DNA of 64,000 bases from assembly GCA_047967505.1 (NCBI GenBank), contig CM106540.1. The stretch is one strand, 5' to 3'. Position numbers and translations under genes: made by a program. Under the pieces are notes generated by a model, which did not search any database, had not been told where the DNA came from, and saw nothing but the letters and a program-made list of their open reading frames with translations. The DNA comes from Dipteris shenzhenensis. Its lineage: Eukaryota; Polypodiophyta; Polypodiopsida; Gleicheniales. Positions 42,484 through 53,620 of this stretch are shown here, in pieces; position 1 is the stretch's first letter; each line of letters opens with the position of its first letter.

Positions 42484-42839
42484 GGCCAGGGATTAGACGC
42501 ACGTGACGAGGGTTAGGGAGAAGACGCAGCTCACGAGGACCAAGGAACAGGCCAACAAGATGAAGACGATGAGGACGATTTGAATGAGTAGTAGTAGTAG
42601 AGTAGTAGTTGCAGTTTGCATATACTTTGCCATGTATGTCATTTTGTATATGTGCTCGTTTGAGCGATTTTGTATCACACTTTTAGAAAGGGTAATTTTG
42701 TAATAAACAATGTTGTATATGTTTGACATGTATATGCTTTTGTTGCTCGATCATTTCATTTGAGCAATTTTGTATCACCCTTTTCGCAAGGAAAATTTTG
42801 TAATTAAAAACTTTTGTTTGTAATTACAAAAAAAAAAAA

Positions 42840-42915
42840 CATTAGTGGGGCTAAACAGGGCTATAGCAAGCCCTAGCAAGCTGGCTTGCTATAGCCCTGT
42901 TTAGCCCCACTAATG
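42840..42915. repeat. Perfect 33-bp inverted repeat (hairpin)
   Basis: Left arm 42840-42872 (CATTAGTGGGGCTAAACAGG...) and right arm 42883-42915 are exact reverse complements around a 10-bp loop. It is bordered on the left by a poly(A) run. It lies between the end of the second CACTA gene and the right subterminal repeats. Confidence 0.93.
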
Positions 42916-42937
42916 CTTTGTTTTTAGTTCTGTTAAT

Positions 42938-43048
42938 CGTCGCTATATAGCGACGTTTACCAGTGTCACTATATAGCGACGATTATGAGTGTCGCTATAT
43001 AGTGATGTTTATCAGCGTCGCTATATAGCGACGGTTTATAGCGACCGT
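42938..43048. promoter_or_regulatory. Right subterminal palindrome cluster of the CACTA element
   Basis: Four copies of the GTCGCTATATAGCGAC-type palindrome (42938-42955, 42965-42980, 42991-43006, 43016-43033) plus a half unit. Such clusters just inside the ends are the transposase-binding regions of CACTA elements. Confidence 0.75.
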
Positions 43049-43117
43049 TCTTTTCCGACGCTTTTAATGACTTTAATAACGACGTTTGCGCCCGTAAAAT
43101 TTTTTTTTAAAAATGTA

Positions 43118-43163
43118 AAAAGCATCGGTATTTTCATCAGAAAAGGACCTATGCCTTGTAGTG
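43118..43163 (-). repeat. Right terminal inverted repeat of the CACTA element
   Basis: The complement begins CACTACAAGGCATAGGTCC, the diagnostic CACTA start. The likely 3-bp target duplication TGA follows at 43164-43166. I could not find a matching left end in the window. Confidence 0.8.
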
Positions 43164-43860
43164 TGAGTGATTCAGCCTGTGGTTCATGGCTACTTTACAA
43201 GATATAATAAGGGTTGATGATCTGTGTAGAAGATAAAGTTAGTAGCCACTAGATAGTGTCAAAATTTCATGTTGTAGATCATTGCCAAGGCTTCTCTTTC
43301 TATTGTGGTGTAATTCACCTCCGCATAATTTAGCTGCTGTCTGCTTGCAAAGTATACTGGGTATCTTTGTTGTGTTTACCAGGTTGACATAACACACTCC
43401 CTACTGCATAACTAGAACCATCAATATGTACATGAAATTCTATGTCCCAATTTGGTGCCATTAGAACAGTGGTTTTGATCAATCTCCACTTGTGTTCGCA
43501 TTTGTCTGTCTAAATGAAGTTGATTAGGAGCTTATATAGGGGTCTTGCAATCATGGCATACCTCAGTATGAACCTTCTATAGCATTCGGCATGGCCCATG
43601 AAGACTTGTAGTCCATTGGCATTTAGTGGGGGGGAAGTTCCATGATGATCTTTATTTTGTCCATGTCAGTTGTTGCAATCCCATGTCGAGAGACTATGTC
43701 GTAAGACCATGGTGGTCTTTGATGTTTGGCATCAGCCACATAAAATCTTCCAAATATCTAAATATAGGCATGCCATCTCCCTCACTTATACCATCTGTAT
43801 TAGAGGGTATTTGTACTTCAAGGGTAGGTCAAATTTAAACCCTTGAAAAAGTCTATTGGG
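43164..43860 (-). pseudogene. Ty3/gypsy RT/RNase H fragment split by the CACTA element
   Basis: Minus-strand frames show the reverse-transcriptase end (GIATDMDKIKIIMELP, VFMGHAECYRRF, IARPLYKLL), the RNase H start (DIEFHVHIDGSSYAVGSVL) and then FYTDHQPLLYLV just before 43,166. A one-base shift near 43,637 and several stops make it inactive. The reading stops exactly at the CACTA terminus. I did not find its continuation on the far side. Confidence 0.75.
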
Positions 43861-45120
43861 CTCAACTAGCAAACTAGGGAACATTTTAACAAAATGCTCT
43901 TTGGAGATTATATGTGCCTTATTGATATGAAACATATATATTTGAAATAATTTTTGCAAAAATTTGCTATTCAAAGAAGTGTTGTTGAAAGTGAATTCTT
44001 AAAATATAGGATATTAAGACCATGAGTATTCATATGCCACCATATTATGAAAATGTCGTTCTCAATGGATGCTACATATTTGTTAAACAAACGATGTTCT
44101 AAATTAAGAGTACGGAAAAAAAAGGTCTCTCTCTCTCTAAAAGCAAAAGAAGGTGGAAGCATTATGTTATGCCCTATGCATCAATAGGTACTTGATAACT
44201 CCCATGGACAATGAACAAGTACATTTCAATGATCTTAGCAACCATGACGGCAAAGGGGGTCACTTCATAGGAAACCATATAATACTCCCACATTTGGAAT
44301 TCAATTCGATATAGTTTACAAGGAGGGGGGAAGATAGCTACAAACTCCCCAAAATAAACTATGTTTGAACAAGTGGTTGCATATGATTACTTAAGTAGTT
44401 TCACACCAGATCCTAGGAAGTTTAAACCTCTTCTCAAATTTAATAAATAAACCTCTTGTTAAAAGCAAAAGTTTTTGCAATCATTGCATTAAATGCACTA
44501 TTCAAAAGTGCAATTTGTATATCTATATAATTACTTAACACTAGTTGTAAATTACTCTTTGATAATCATATGGATTTAAAAGTCGAAGTCTTTATTCTTA
44601 ATTGCTTTGGTACTAAAAAGTCATTGTTCCAAGTTTCCTTAAAAGTTTAATTCTATTATTGTTGATGTGGCCCTCTGCCCACACCACTTGTGTCCTATTG
44701 TTGGTGCTACACTACATGAGCCACCTGTTTTGACGAACCTCCACATGCTCAAATGTGTAGAGGTTGGGCTTTTCGAGCCGAAATGATTGGGATACAAGCT
44801 CTCGATTGGGATACAAGCTCTCGACCTACTAATCCCAATGATCCTACTCATCTCGCCCTACTAATCCGAATGATCCTTTCTTGGGAAAACCCTCCCTCTT
44901 TGCTTTCCTTATCACTTGTGGAACCACTAAGAGCGGAATCCTAAAGGGAAAGGTTAAGAGACGGTATCTCATGTAGTGGGACTGAAAAACTTCGTCTTGA
45001 AAGGTAGCTTGCACTTGAAAGGCATTGAAAATGCCAAACAAAGGGAGAGGATTCCTAGGGAGGTTGGGAGGTCAGTCTAAAGGGTTAGGGAATCTCTTGT
45101 GAAAAATGGTGGGTGTTTTG
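43861..45120. other. Intergenic, no gene seen
   Basis: No supported gene. A small duplication of GATTGGGATACAAGCTCTC occurs at about 44,783-44,825. The region ends at the promoter side of the PAR1 gene. Confidence 0.5.
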
Positions 45121-45135
45121 ACCAGGGTGTTTTCC

Positions 45136-45468
45136 ACGCTCCACAGCTTTGTATAAGAATAGCCTGTGCCTCTCTACCACCTTGTCTCTCTATCTGTAAA
45201 TTTCGCACTCTGCAACATCCTTTAGTAGGTACGTAACCTTAATCACGCATTTCTACACTCCGCCAATTATCGTATCGCCTCTTGTTCATTGCATCCCGTC
45301 CCCCCCGCCCCCATGCGATAGATCAGAGTGAGAGGGAGTTTCTGCGTTAAAGAGAAAGTCTAGGACGACTGACCTTAAGCCTGGATCAGTGAGTAACAGA
45401 GAAGCGGAGACGGTTCTTCAGACGTTTTTGCATTGCATGCGTCTCTGAATTGCAGAACCTCCAACGAA
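45136..45468 (+). promoter_or_regulatory. PAR1 gene upstream region
   Basis: A possible TATA element (TTTGTATAAGAATA, about 45,150) lies some 300 bp before the ATG. The leader between them is pyrimidine-rich. The transcription start is inferred, not seen. Confidence 0.35.
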
Positions 45469-46356
45469 ATGGCCCACGCCACACGTCTTTACCTTTTCGT
45501 CGCGATCCTGTCCGCAGGTTTCCTGTTGGTTTCAGGTAATTACAGCAGCTCGATGTTTCATCATTGCAAAGCTTGACTGAATCCCTCTTACAAGCTTTCA
45601 TGTAATCTTGGAGTCTGCTGAACAGGCAAGCTGCAGTGCGAAGATCTTCCAGTTGATCGTTGTGCCTTTGCGGTGGCCTCGAATGGAGCGCGCTGCATAC
45701 TCGAGAAAAGAATAGTGGGGAATCAGGATATTGAATATGAATGCCAGGTAATTCCTGTGCTAGCGTTTTTAGACTTTGGGAACTTTATAGCGAGAATACG
45801 CTCGACGTTGGGGTTCTTCGGGACCTTGCCGGGGATCAGTTTAGTGCGAATCGGCCGCGTTGCAGGATCACAAAATTCCGGAACTCTCCTGGCGTGAGGG
45901 AGCTAAGTCGATCGTTAATTGTTTTCGTTGCAGACATCCATGGTCGTAGCAGAACGTTTTGCGGAGTGGATCGAAAAACGCGATTGTGTGAAATATTGCG
46001 GACTCGACAGGATGTCCGTGGGCATTTCCTCCGATGCACTTCACGAAAGCAGTTTTACCCGAGCTCTTTGCTCTGCTGAGTGCCAAGGCAACTGTCCCAG
46101 CATTGTTGACCTCTACAGCACGCTGTCTGCAGACGAAGGTGAGTTTGTAAGTCCTTGGCTAAGATTTCTTTGTCACTTAGGTCTAACACTTCACCACTTT
46201 AACGTTTTTGAAATCCTGTACAAAGTTTTTTCATGAACTTGAATATGACAAATTTGGAAATGTGCAGGTGCATCATTGGTTGAGCTCTGCAAAGCCCATG
46301 AAGGTGATTCTAGAAGAGTGCTCTATGCTTGGGAACCTGCAGCTTCACCTTGTTAG
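45469..46356 (+). CDS. PAR1-family small secreted cysteine-rich protein
   Basis: Four exons, 45469-45535, 45626-45747, 45934-46138 and 46268-46356, all GT-AG and in phase, give 160 residues. Residues 1-22 are a hydrophobic signal peptide (LYLFVAILSAGFLLVSG). The mature part follows PAR1 (photoassimilate-responsive protein) order: LQCEDLP.DRCAFAVASNGARC, EYECQTSMVVAERF, DCVKYCGLDRMSVGISSDAL, ALCSAECQGNCPSIVDLY and a final LVELCKAHE. The regularly spaced cysteines imply disulphides and a secreted or apoplastic location. The family's biochemical role is unknown; it was named for induction by sugars and virus infection in tobacco. The ATG is the first in frame before the signal peptide. No defect is visible, and codon use looks normal for a host gene. 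Confidence 0.93.
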
Positions 46357-46379
46357 CTCGAGTTAGATTTAATGAATCT

Positions 46380-46410
46380 CTTCTAAGGTGCTTAATAAAA
46401 GAGTCTAACG
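46380..46410 (+). terminator. Probable poly(A) signal of the PAR1 gene
   Basis: AATAAA within GCTTAATAAAAGAG at about 46,390-46,403, roughly 40 bp after the stop codon, fits a plant near-upstream element. Confidence 0.45.
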
Positions 46411-46554
46411 TCATTGAAGTATGCTATACAACGTTTCTCCAACACTTACGAGAGCTCTAGGTGCTTCTTTAGTAGTACTCATTCTATTTGTAATTTTTGT
46501 ACTTTGTATTTGACATCACATACCCATGAGGTCTTCATTGCAAATAATAATAAA

Positions 46555-46646
46555 TCTCTCTCTCTCTCCCCCCCCCTCCATGTATGTGTGTACTCTTGTG
46601 CATGCATCCTCTCTCTCTCTCTCTCTCCCTCCCTCCCTCCCTCCCT

Positions 46647-46704
<58 letters not shown>
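46555..46704. repeat. (CT)n, (CCCT)n, (TA)n compound microsatellite
   Basis: Runs of CT, then CCCT, CT again and TA to 46,704. Ser/Leu/Pro and Arg/Glu open frames over it are artefacts. Confidence 0.95.
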
Positions 46705-46799
46705 TGTAGCATAAGAATCTAAATTCCTCTCCATAATTAATAGTCAAATGCCATGACAAAGACACTACTCCAACAAGTAGAACAAGCTCTCTACATCGT

Positions 46800-47042
46800 T
46801 CCTACACATCTGATAAATTTATTATAGGGGACTTCAACATCAACTACAAGAACACATCCACAAACATGATGAAACTTCTTCAATTCATGAGTAAACATAG
46901 AATGGAACAACTTATCGATACTCTAACAATGATCCATGGATCCTACCTGGACAAACCACAAAACATCAACACAATAAGAGGAACAAAAATTATCTATTGG
47001 TTTGATCATTCTCTCATCTACACAACCAGTAACTCAAGATAA
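46800..47042 (+). pseudogene. Endonuclease (EEP-type) fragment of a non-LTR element
   Basis: An uninterrupted plus-strand frame without a useful ATG reads FIIGDFNINYKN, LLQFMSKHRMEQLIDTLT and a degenerate IIYWFDHSLIY block where the family has 'IDWIF'. The GDFN motif and what follows fit the endonuclease/exonuclease/phosphatase domain of LINE-like elements. It ends at TAA at 47,039-47,041. It is a short isolated piece 0.45 kb downstream of the PAR1 gene. Confidence 0.6.
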
Positions 47043-47229
47043 TTAGTTGTGCTTCAAATATCACCACCATGATTATTAAATTATATTTCTTTTTTTCCTC
47101 ATGGCAAGACAAATGAATATAACTCATCTTGTTTAAAAAAAGGGTAGAGTAAGAGCAATCCTACTCTTATGTAAGAAGGGGGATAGTCAATTCACACAAT
47201 TAACACGTTTATTCTCCTAATTAGTATAC

Positions 47230-47407
47230 ATGACTGTATATGTGTATATGTATGTGTGTGTGAGAGTTAATATGAATGCAGATAAGTGTGTGTGTGTGTG
47301 TATGTGCGTGTGCGCACGTGTGCACGTGCATGCGCATGCACATGCATGTGTGCGTGTGCATGCATGTGCATGCGAACATGTGTCTATGTACGCACGTACA
47401 TGTGTGT

Positions 47408-47472
<65 letters not shown>
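47230..47472. repeat. (GT)n/(GCAT)n then (GA)30 microsatellite
   Basis: GT- and TGCA-rich stretch from about 47,240 to 47,405, followed by a pure GA run 47,413-47,471. The Cys/Val/His frames are artefacts. Confidence 0.95.
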
Positions 47473-47478
<6 letters not shown>

Positions 47479-47479
47479 C

Positions 47480-48380
47480 TATTAGTTTCCATCTAAAACA
47501 TCTTGAGGCAATAGAAATTTAATTTTGTTGATTTTCTCTTATAATGAGTGTATAAGGATTTGCAACAATGATAGTTGGAGACTAAATTCTTGTTGTATTA
47601 ACACAAGCTCAAATTTTGAAAAAGGCTATAGCTCCAGTGGATGTTTTTGACTTACTGCCATTCTGGTTTGGCAGTAGGACCCTAATAATGGATGCAAAGT
47701 AGCAAACGGTATTGATGGATGAAAAAACAATGTCATTTTGTTGCAAAATGTCCACAATATTTAATCTTAAGGTGTTGCAATACTCAATAATAGAAAATCA
47801 TATTCATTGGACCCGTAACACTTACTATTGGTATCATATGATATACTTCAATTCATCTCCTTGGATTCACCTTGTCTGCTAGCAAGCATGATGGTTCATC
47901 TAGTACATTCAATAAGCAATACTCTTGATATACAAACCTTTTCATTATCATATTTTTTGGTTATGTAATTGTAAGTTCAAAACAAAAAAGTTAAAATGTT
48001 TACATGTGTCATAAATTCCAATTCCTCCATGGTCACAATTTGTTATATGCGATTTCTATAAACAATTACAAATTTTGAATAATTCATACAAGTCCTGAGA
48101 ACTCACATATCATCTATGATATATGATTTAGGATGTGTCCTTTTATTGGAAAACACAAGCATGCATATATCCATACATGCATCTACACACACACACACAC
48201 ACACAAACATGTGGCTAGTAAGCATTCAGAGCTAGTCTCATAGGAGGAGACTTGATTCATTAAGGTGAGTGTATGTTTGTAGCATGTTGTGATCCCTAGC
48301 CCTGAATTTGATGAGATCATTTGAAATCTTGGTAAAGCTATTTAATTGTTTGCATGCATATGTGTTTCTTCGAGACATAG
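47480..48380. other. Intergenic, no gene seen
   Basis: AT-rich sequence with a (CA)n run at about 48,186-48,204. No supported gene. Confidence 0.5.
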
Positions 48381-48389
48381 CACTATGGC

Positions 48390-48520
48390 ATCGAGGATGC
48401 TTATGCTATTGAGGAGGTCCTTTTTGTGGGAAAGGAATGATCTTGTGGTGAGGGTTTGGAGTGATTGTGTTCCATGATTATTCTCATGAAATTGGGTTTA
48501 GTTCATTTCCTATTTGTTTC
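48390..48520 (+). repeat. Direct repeat, copy 1 (second copy at 50,090-50,205)
   Basis: A ~115-bp segment around GAGGAGGTCCTTTTTGTGG is repeated 1.7 kb downstream with few differences. The two copies bracket the minisatellite and the DUF659 remnant. Confidence 0.85.
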
Positions 48521-48960
48521 TCAATTTTCATTACTCATTCTTACACTTTCTTTTGAATGAATATTTAATGTTCTTTCAATAGAATGTGGATGAATGATTT
48601 ATAGTTTGAGTATATTCTTTCAGTAGAAATGAATCCATGTCTCTCAATTTTCATTACTCATTCTTACACTTTCTTTTGAATGAATATTTAATATTCTTTC
48701 AATAGAATGTGAATGAATGATTTACAGTTTGAGTATATTCTTTCAAAAGAATATGAATTGTGGTCTTTCAATTTTCATTACTCATTATTACACTTTCTTT
48801 TGAATGAATATGTAATATTCTTGCAATAGAATGTGAATGAATCATTTACAATTTGAGTATATTCTTTCAATAGAATATGAGTCCATTTTGTGAATGAATG
48901 AAATACAATTTGCATTTATACTTTTTTTGAACGAATATTTTATATTCTTTTAAAAAAATG
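48515..48960. repeat. ~123-bp minisatellite, 3+ copies
   Basis: Units starting near TCAATTTTCATTACTCATTC occur at 48,521, 48,645 and 48,768, with decaying partial units (AATGAATATTT..ATTCTTT) to about 48,960. They are AT-rich and non-coding. Confidence 0.88.
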
Positions 48961-49274
48961 TTAAAAAATGAATTATTATATCCTAGTGAGGATATAATCT
49001 AATGTGAATGAAATATAATTATTGATGAATGAAAATAATCTTGTTTTTTGATAATGATATTTGAATGAATGACAATTAATATATTGCATTCTTGAAAGTG
49101 TTTTTAAAAGTATATGTGTTGCTTTCGACAAAATGTGTATTGCAGTATGTTTCTATTGCATACGCAAATTAATATTTTTGGATTTTTTTTTGGGCAACTT
49201 CAAAAGCATGGTGCACGGCAATATCTGGTCATTATGTGACGGAGATATGAGTGCATGCCTCGATCTCTTTCGTG

Positions 49275-50131
49275 CAGTGTAAATATTGTGGACATAAGTT
49301 CACGGGCGGTTCTAATTGCATCAAGCAACATTTTCTCGAAATTGGCAATGATGTTGATGCTTGATCATGCACTCCATCTAATGTTCTTCCGTTATGCAAA
49401 TCGTATTTAGAGAAAGTGAAAAAAGTAGTTAATCTAACCCTGATAAGGAATCGTCCAAGTCCTAATATGAGCACTGAGGTTGATGAGACTGTTGAAGGAG
49501 AAGCATCAATAAATGTGAGTGGTGTATCAATAAATGAAGGTGATGTAGATTTCCTAGCAAGCGGGTTGCAGGTGAGTTTTGATGTGACTAATGTCTGTCA
49601 TGTAAAGAAGAGAAAAAGGGGAGAACAATCATCTATGGAGGACAGTTTTCTTTGACAACAAGTGCATGAAGAGCACTTAAGATGGACAAAGCATTTGTAA
49701 AAAATGGTCTACCATTCAATGTCATGAGAGAGGAGACATTTTGTAATACCATAAAGTCATGTGCTAGACTAGGATTTGTTTTGCCAGATTATAATAAAAT
49801 GCATACGGATCATCTTGATAGAGTTAAACAGACTGTGGCAGACTGCATGAAAAAAAAGATATTGGAATTTATTCCTACATATGGGTGCACTCTTGCTTTT
49901 GATGGATGGACTAGCAAGCAGGCTAGACCCTTGATAAATGTAATGTGCATTACTCCGAAGGGAACAATGTTTTTGGAGAGTATTGATATGTCTCTAAAAG
50001 AAAAAACTTCAGCATATATTGTAAAAATATATGAAAGAGCAATTCATAAAGTTGGTGGCAGTCTAAATGTTACTGCATTAGTAACAGATGCTTGTGCTAA
50101 TGAGGAGGTCCTTTTTGTGGAAAAAGAATGA
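49275..50131 (+). pseudogene. hAT-type transposase remnant (BED finger + DUF659)
   Basis: After a possible intron acceptor (TTTCGTGCAG, 49,276) a BED-type zinc finger reads CKYCGHKFTGGSNCIKQHFLEI. A TGA follows soon after. The linker (49,416-49,655) leads to a DUF659 domain at 49,682-50,095 (FCNTIKSCARLGF, YGCTLAFDGWTSKQARPLINVM, VTALVTDACAN). The domain stops where the family continues toward its 'NA.NM..A' and 'C..H' catalytic part. Instead it runs into the direct-repeat copy 2. The C-terminal catalytic and dimerisation regions are missing, so it is dead. Confidence 0.8.
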
Positions 50132-51900
50132 TCTTGTGGTGAGGGTTTGGAGTGATTGTGTTCCATGATTATTCTCATGAAATTGCGTTTGGTTTATTTC
50201 CTATTTTTGGTATGACCAGAGGGTCCACCTTTATGTGTATGTGCTTTATTCTTGATAGAAGATACAGTTTTGAGGGATCATGGATGCATGAAATACTAGT
50301 GTATACTAATCCATGGGCCTTGATGTTGGATGGGGTCAAATGCAACATTGTCCATGGAGAGGCCTTGTGTATGATGGATACTATCTTGCTACTGCTATGG
50401 GCTAGATTGGGAATTGTTGTCAGCAAACAGTGTTGAGGTGATTCTTGCCTAATTGGAAATCTCGCTTAATTTCAAGGATTGGTGTCCATGTGTTGATATG
50501 TTGGTGTTGTAAAGAATTTCGTTTTGGGAGTGTGTTTTTGCTCCTATCTTATGGTAAGCGGACTCGCGACCCAGGCAAGACAAATGGTTTTGTATGTGTG
50601 TTGGATCCTTTGAATGTCCCATCTACACCATTAACCAAGCCATCATTGATGTCTAGGTTACCTTAGAATATTTTCACTATTATTCTTGGTTTGAGACGTA
50701 GTTCTTTGTGTAAACTGGCAGTGTTCTTTGGGTCTTCTTGAATGGATACTCTCTTGCTGCACCTCTTATGATTGAAGTCTTTTGCTTCTAGGACATGTGG
50801 AGTCGATGTGAGGAAGTTGAATACATAGTTGTTGTGCTTATCTTCCTTGGAGGCATTTGTATAGAAGAGATGTGGGATGGTGTGTTTTTGTAGTGGCTCT
50901 CTATTTGATACAAATCATTTAGAAGTTCCAGATTCGCTTCTGTATAGCAACCGATTCGGATCTTGTTGGGGAGGTTGATGAACGCTATGTCTTCCAGTCT
51001 CATGGGATTTTGCAATTTGTAGTCACCGGGGACATTGCTTGTCCATGTCGATTATTCCAAAAAAATCCAGTTGTCCTTTGTTGGGATTTCTTGACATAAG
51101 TCTCCACATAAGAGAACATCGATGCCACCAAAAGACCTCATGGTGGTTGTGCTTAATCTCATGCATGCACATGTCAATGGCTTTGAATGTGTTCAATCTG
51201 ATCAATGAGACTTCCTTGAGGACTATGAGCTCCACATTCTTGTATAATGAAGATAGCTTAAAGATTGAGTCATAAAAGAAGGTCTCGTCCTTCTTCCATT
51301 CTGATGGTGTGCGACCTTTGTATTGTGAAGACTCTTGATCTAAACTTGGTGGACATGCAACACCCTAGTTATGCATGCTGCAGACTCCCACTCTTTGTAA
51401 CTAGATGGATACAAATCTATAAAACAAGTACAAGACATAAAAAAGGCCCCAGAAAAATGCAAATAATTTGAAGCATGAAACTAGATTACTTTGGAATACT
51501 TACAATTGGACCTACGATATGGAAGGCCTACATGTGGATGCATATATATGTCTGCGTGGGTAAATATATGTTGAATATATAGTTAGGTTAATGTTTTGCT
51601 ACTGGGAGATATCTCAAAATCTATTATCCTTCCCTTCCAATGTTTGGAGGTTTCCATTGCATCCTTCCGAGCCACTTTATAGCACCCATGATTAGTGGGT
51701 TGCATTGTTATCCATAAATATTTTCTATAGAGTTGAGAAATCCATTCCCCATGCTCATCTTTGACGTTCTTCAGTATAATAAATTGTAAACTACCTCGAT
51801 ATCTATCATTCTCCATCTCCATAGTCCCTATCCCATTTCCATATCATTAATAACATCTCTCTTCCTCTCTCATTCCAACCATAAATAAACATAATAATCA
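50132..51900. other. Intergenic, no recognisable gene
   Basis: Begins with direct-repeat copy 2. A 94-codon plus frame (50152-50436) and an overlapping minus frame match nothing known. The rest has scattered short frames only. Confidence 0.45.
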
Positions 51901-51908
51901 TTCCTCAG

Positions 51909-51919
51909 AAGTCTCTCTC

Positions 51920-51952
<33 letters not shown>

Positions 51953-51956
51953 GTCT

Positions 51957-52004
<48 letters not shown>

Positions 52005-52400
52005 CCTAAAACAAAAAGAAATAGAAATTTGAAATATAATCTCTCTCTCTCTCTCTCTCTCTCTCCAGCCCTCTCGCTGTCCCTCCCTCTCTTTGTACCT
52101 ACTCTACCAAAGAAGAAACAAATGTTTAAGTAATGTTATGGCTCTAAATAAGGGATTGAAGCAAAGGCCTCAAGAGACAATGACCACCCTAGGCTAATAG
52201 CCTACCCCCTAGAGTCCCTCTTAACATAGGGAGAGGGAGAGGGAGAAGCATTTGGATAGGGAGAGTGAGAGGGAGACAAAAAAAGAGGGAGAGGTAGGGA
52301 GGAAGGGAGAGAAAGATAGAAAGAGGGGGAGAGAGGAAGGGAGAGAGGAAAGGGGCAGGGGGGAGAGAGGAAGGGGGAGGGGGGAAGATGGGGGGGGGGG
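51909..52400. repeat. (CT)n tracts then (GGGA/GA)n tract
   Basis: CT runs at about 51,909-52,003 and 52,041-52,067, followed by purine-rich GAGGGAGA and GGGGGGAG sequence at about 52,225-52,400. Confidence 0.93.
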
Positions 52401-52576
52401 AGAATTTTAATTTTATTGTTTTTATTTTTATTTTTAGGGTAATGTCCCCTTATATATAAAGTGCATTACTAAATGCCATTTTTACATTCACTGTTCACAC
52501 TCCTACTTCTCACAACCTTCTTTGTTGTCCCAAGAATCCTTTTTATTTTGTCTTCCCAAGCATCCTCCCATAATAT

Positions 52577-53620
52577 GGCTTCTCCTAGACAAGCCTTGGA
52601 CCGTTGGATTTCATCTACGCATTCTCATGCCTTAGTAGACTAGATTTACCCTATCTCCTACAAGCCACTCAGTCTTGAATCACACTTGAGATCTTTCCTT
52701 CCTACCCATAATCCCTCTCTTCAATTTATTGATAGACTTATCCATGGGCAATCTGTCATGATTGCTAACTCCCCTCACCAATGGGTCCCATTGGAGATTT
52801 TGAGTTCTCTTGACTAGAGTGCTAAGTTCAAGAAGACTCCTCTTTGTGAGCACGCTACTCCCCTCAAGGATGCTACATCTCCTCCCATTCATTTGATAGA
52901 GAGAGAGATGTAGCCCTTTCCATTATCTTCACAACTAGCAAGTTTGATGAGGATGTTGAACAATAGCGTGAGCATCCTTCTACATCCACTAGTGGTGGGG
53001 AAGGTCTGTCCATAAGTCATGGAGCGAGCGAGGTGAACCTAGACATAGAACCTGAGGAGCATGCGATAGACCTAGCCAAAGAGCAAGTTGAGCCAAGTCA
53101 TCCTATCATCCTATCTGAGTCATGGATATCGAGTGCATATCCATCCTCCACCTATAATCCTCATGAGGCAGCAACAAGCCCACACCTCACATTGATTGAT
53201 TCAACCACTATTGAGGGTGAGGAATACCTTACCCTCTTAGAAGTGATGGAGGAAACTAGTCTTCGAGAGGATGAGGTGCTATGCTAGCTAGAAAATGATG
53301 CCTATGAGGATGTCATTTACTTCAATGCTCCCGTCGATCCAAAAGTCAATGAGATAGCATGCTATGATAACTCTAGCCTTAGTGATTTAGAGGCCATCGA
53401 GTCTCACACAGAAAGCAATCAAGGATCTAGAGCTAGAGTACCAAATGTCAGAGGAGGAATTCCTGGATTTGCAAAGGTCGTTGTTCGGGGACAAAGATGA
53501 AGAAGCTGGCACCTCGAGTCAACAAGAAGTACAAGACCCACCAGAAAAAGAATTGCAGTTGTACACTACGGTTGATACCCTTTGTAATGAGGTAGAAAAA
53601 GGTATGTACCTTTAATAGTT
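52577..53620 (+). pseudogene. Unrecognised decayed frame, possible Ty3 gag region
   Basis: From the ATG at 52,577 the plus strand reads MASPRQALDRWISSTHSH and onward past two TAG codons (near 52,640 and 52,815) to about 52,910. An acidic Ser/Glu-rich frame follows (53033-53287) and another ends in LQRSLFGDKDEEAGTSSQQ near 53,520. It precedes a Ty3 integrase and chromodomain on the same strand, so it may be that element's gag. No zinc knuckle is visible. Confidence 0.35.

Noticed and set aside
45836-46086. Minus-strand ORFs of 67-72 codons
   Set aside because: Shadows of the PAR1 exon 3.
49232-49474. Minus-strand 80-codon ORF
   Set aside because: It is antisense to the BED finger and linker of the DUF659 transposase, which reads well on plus.
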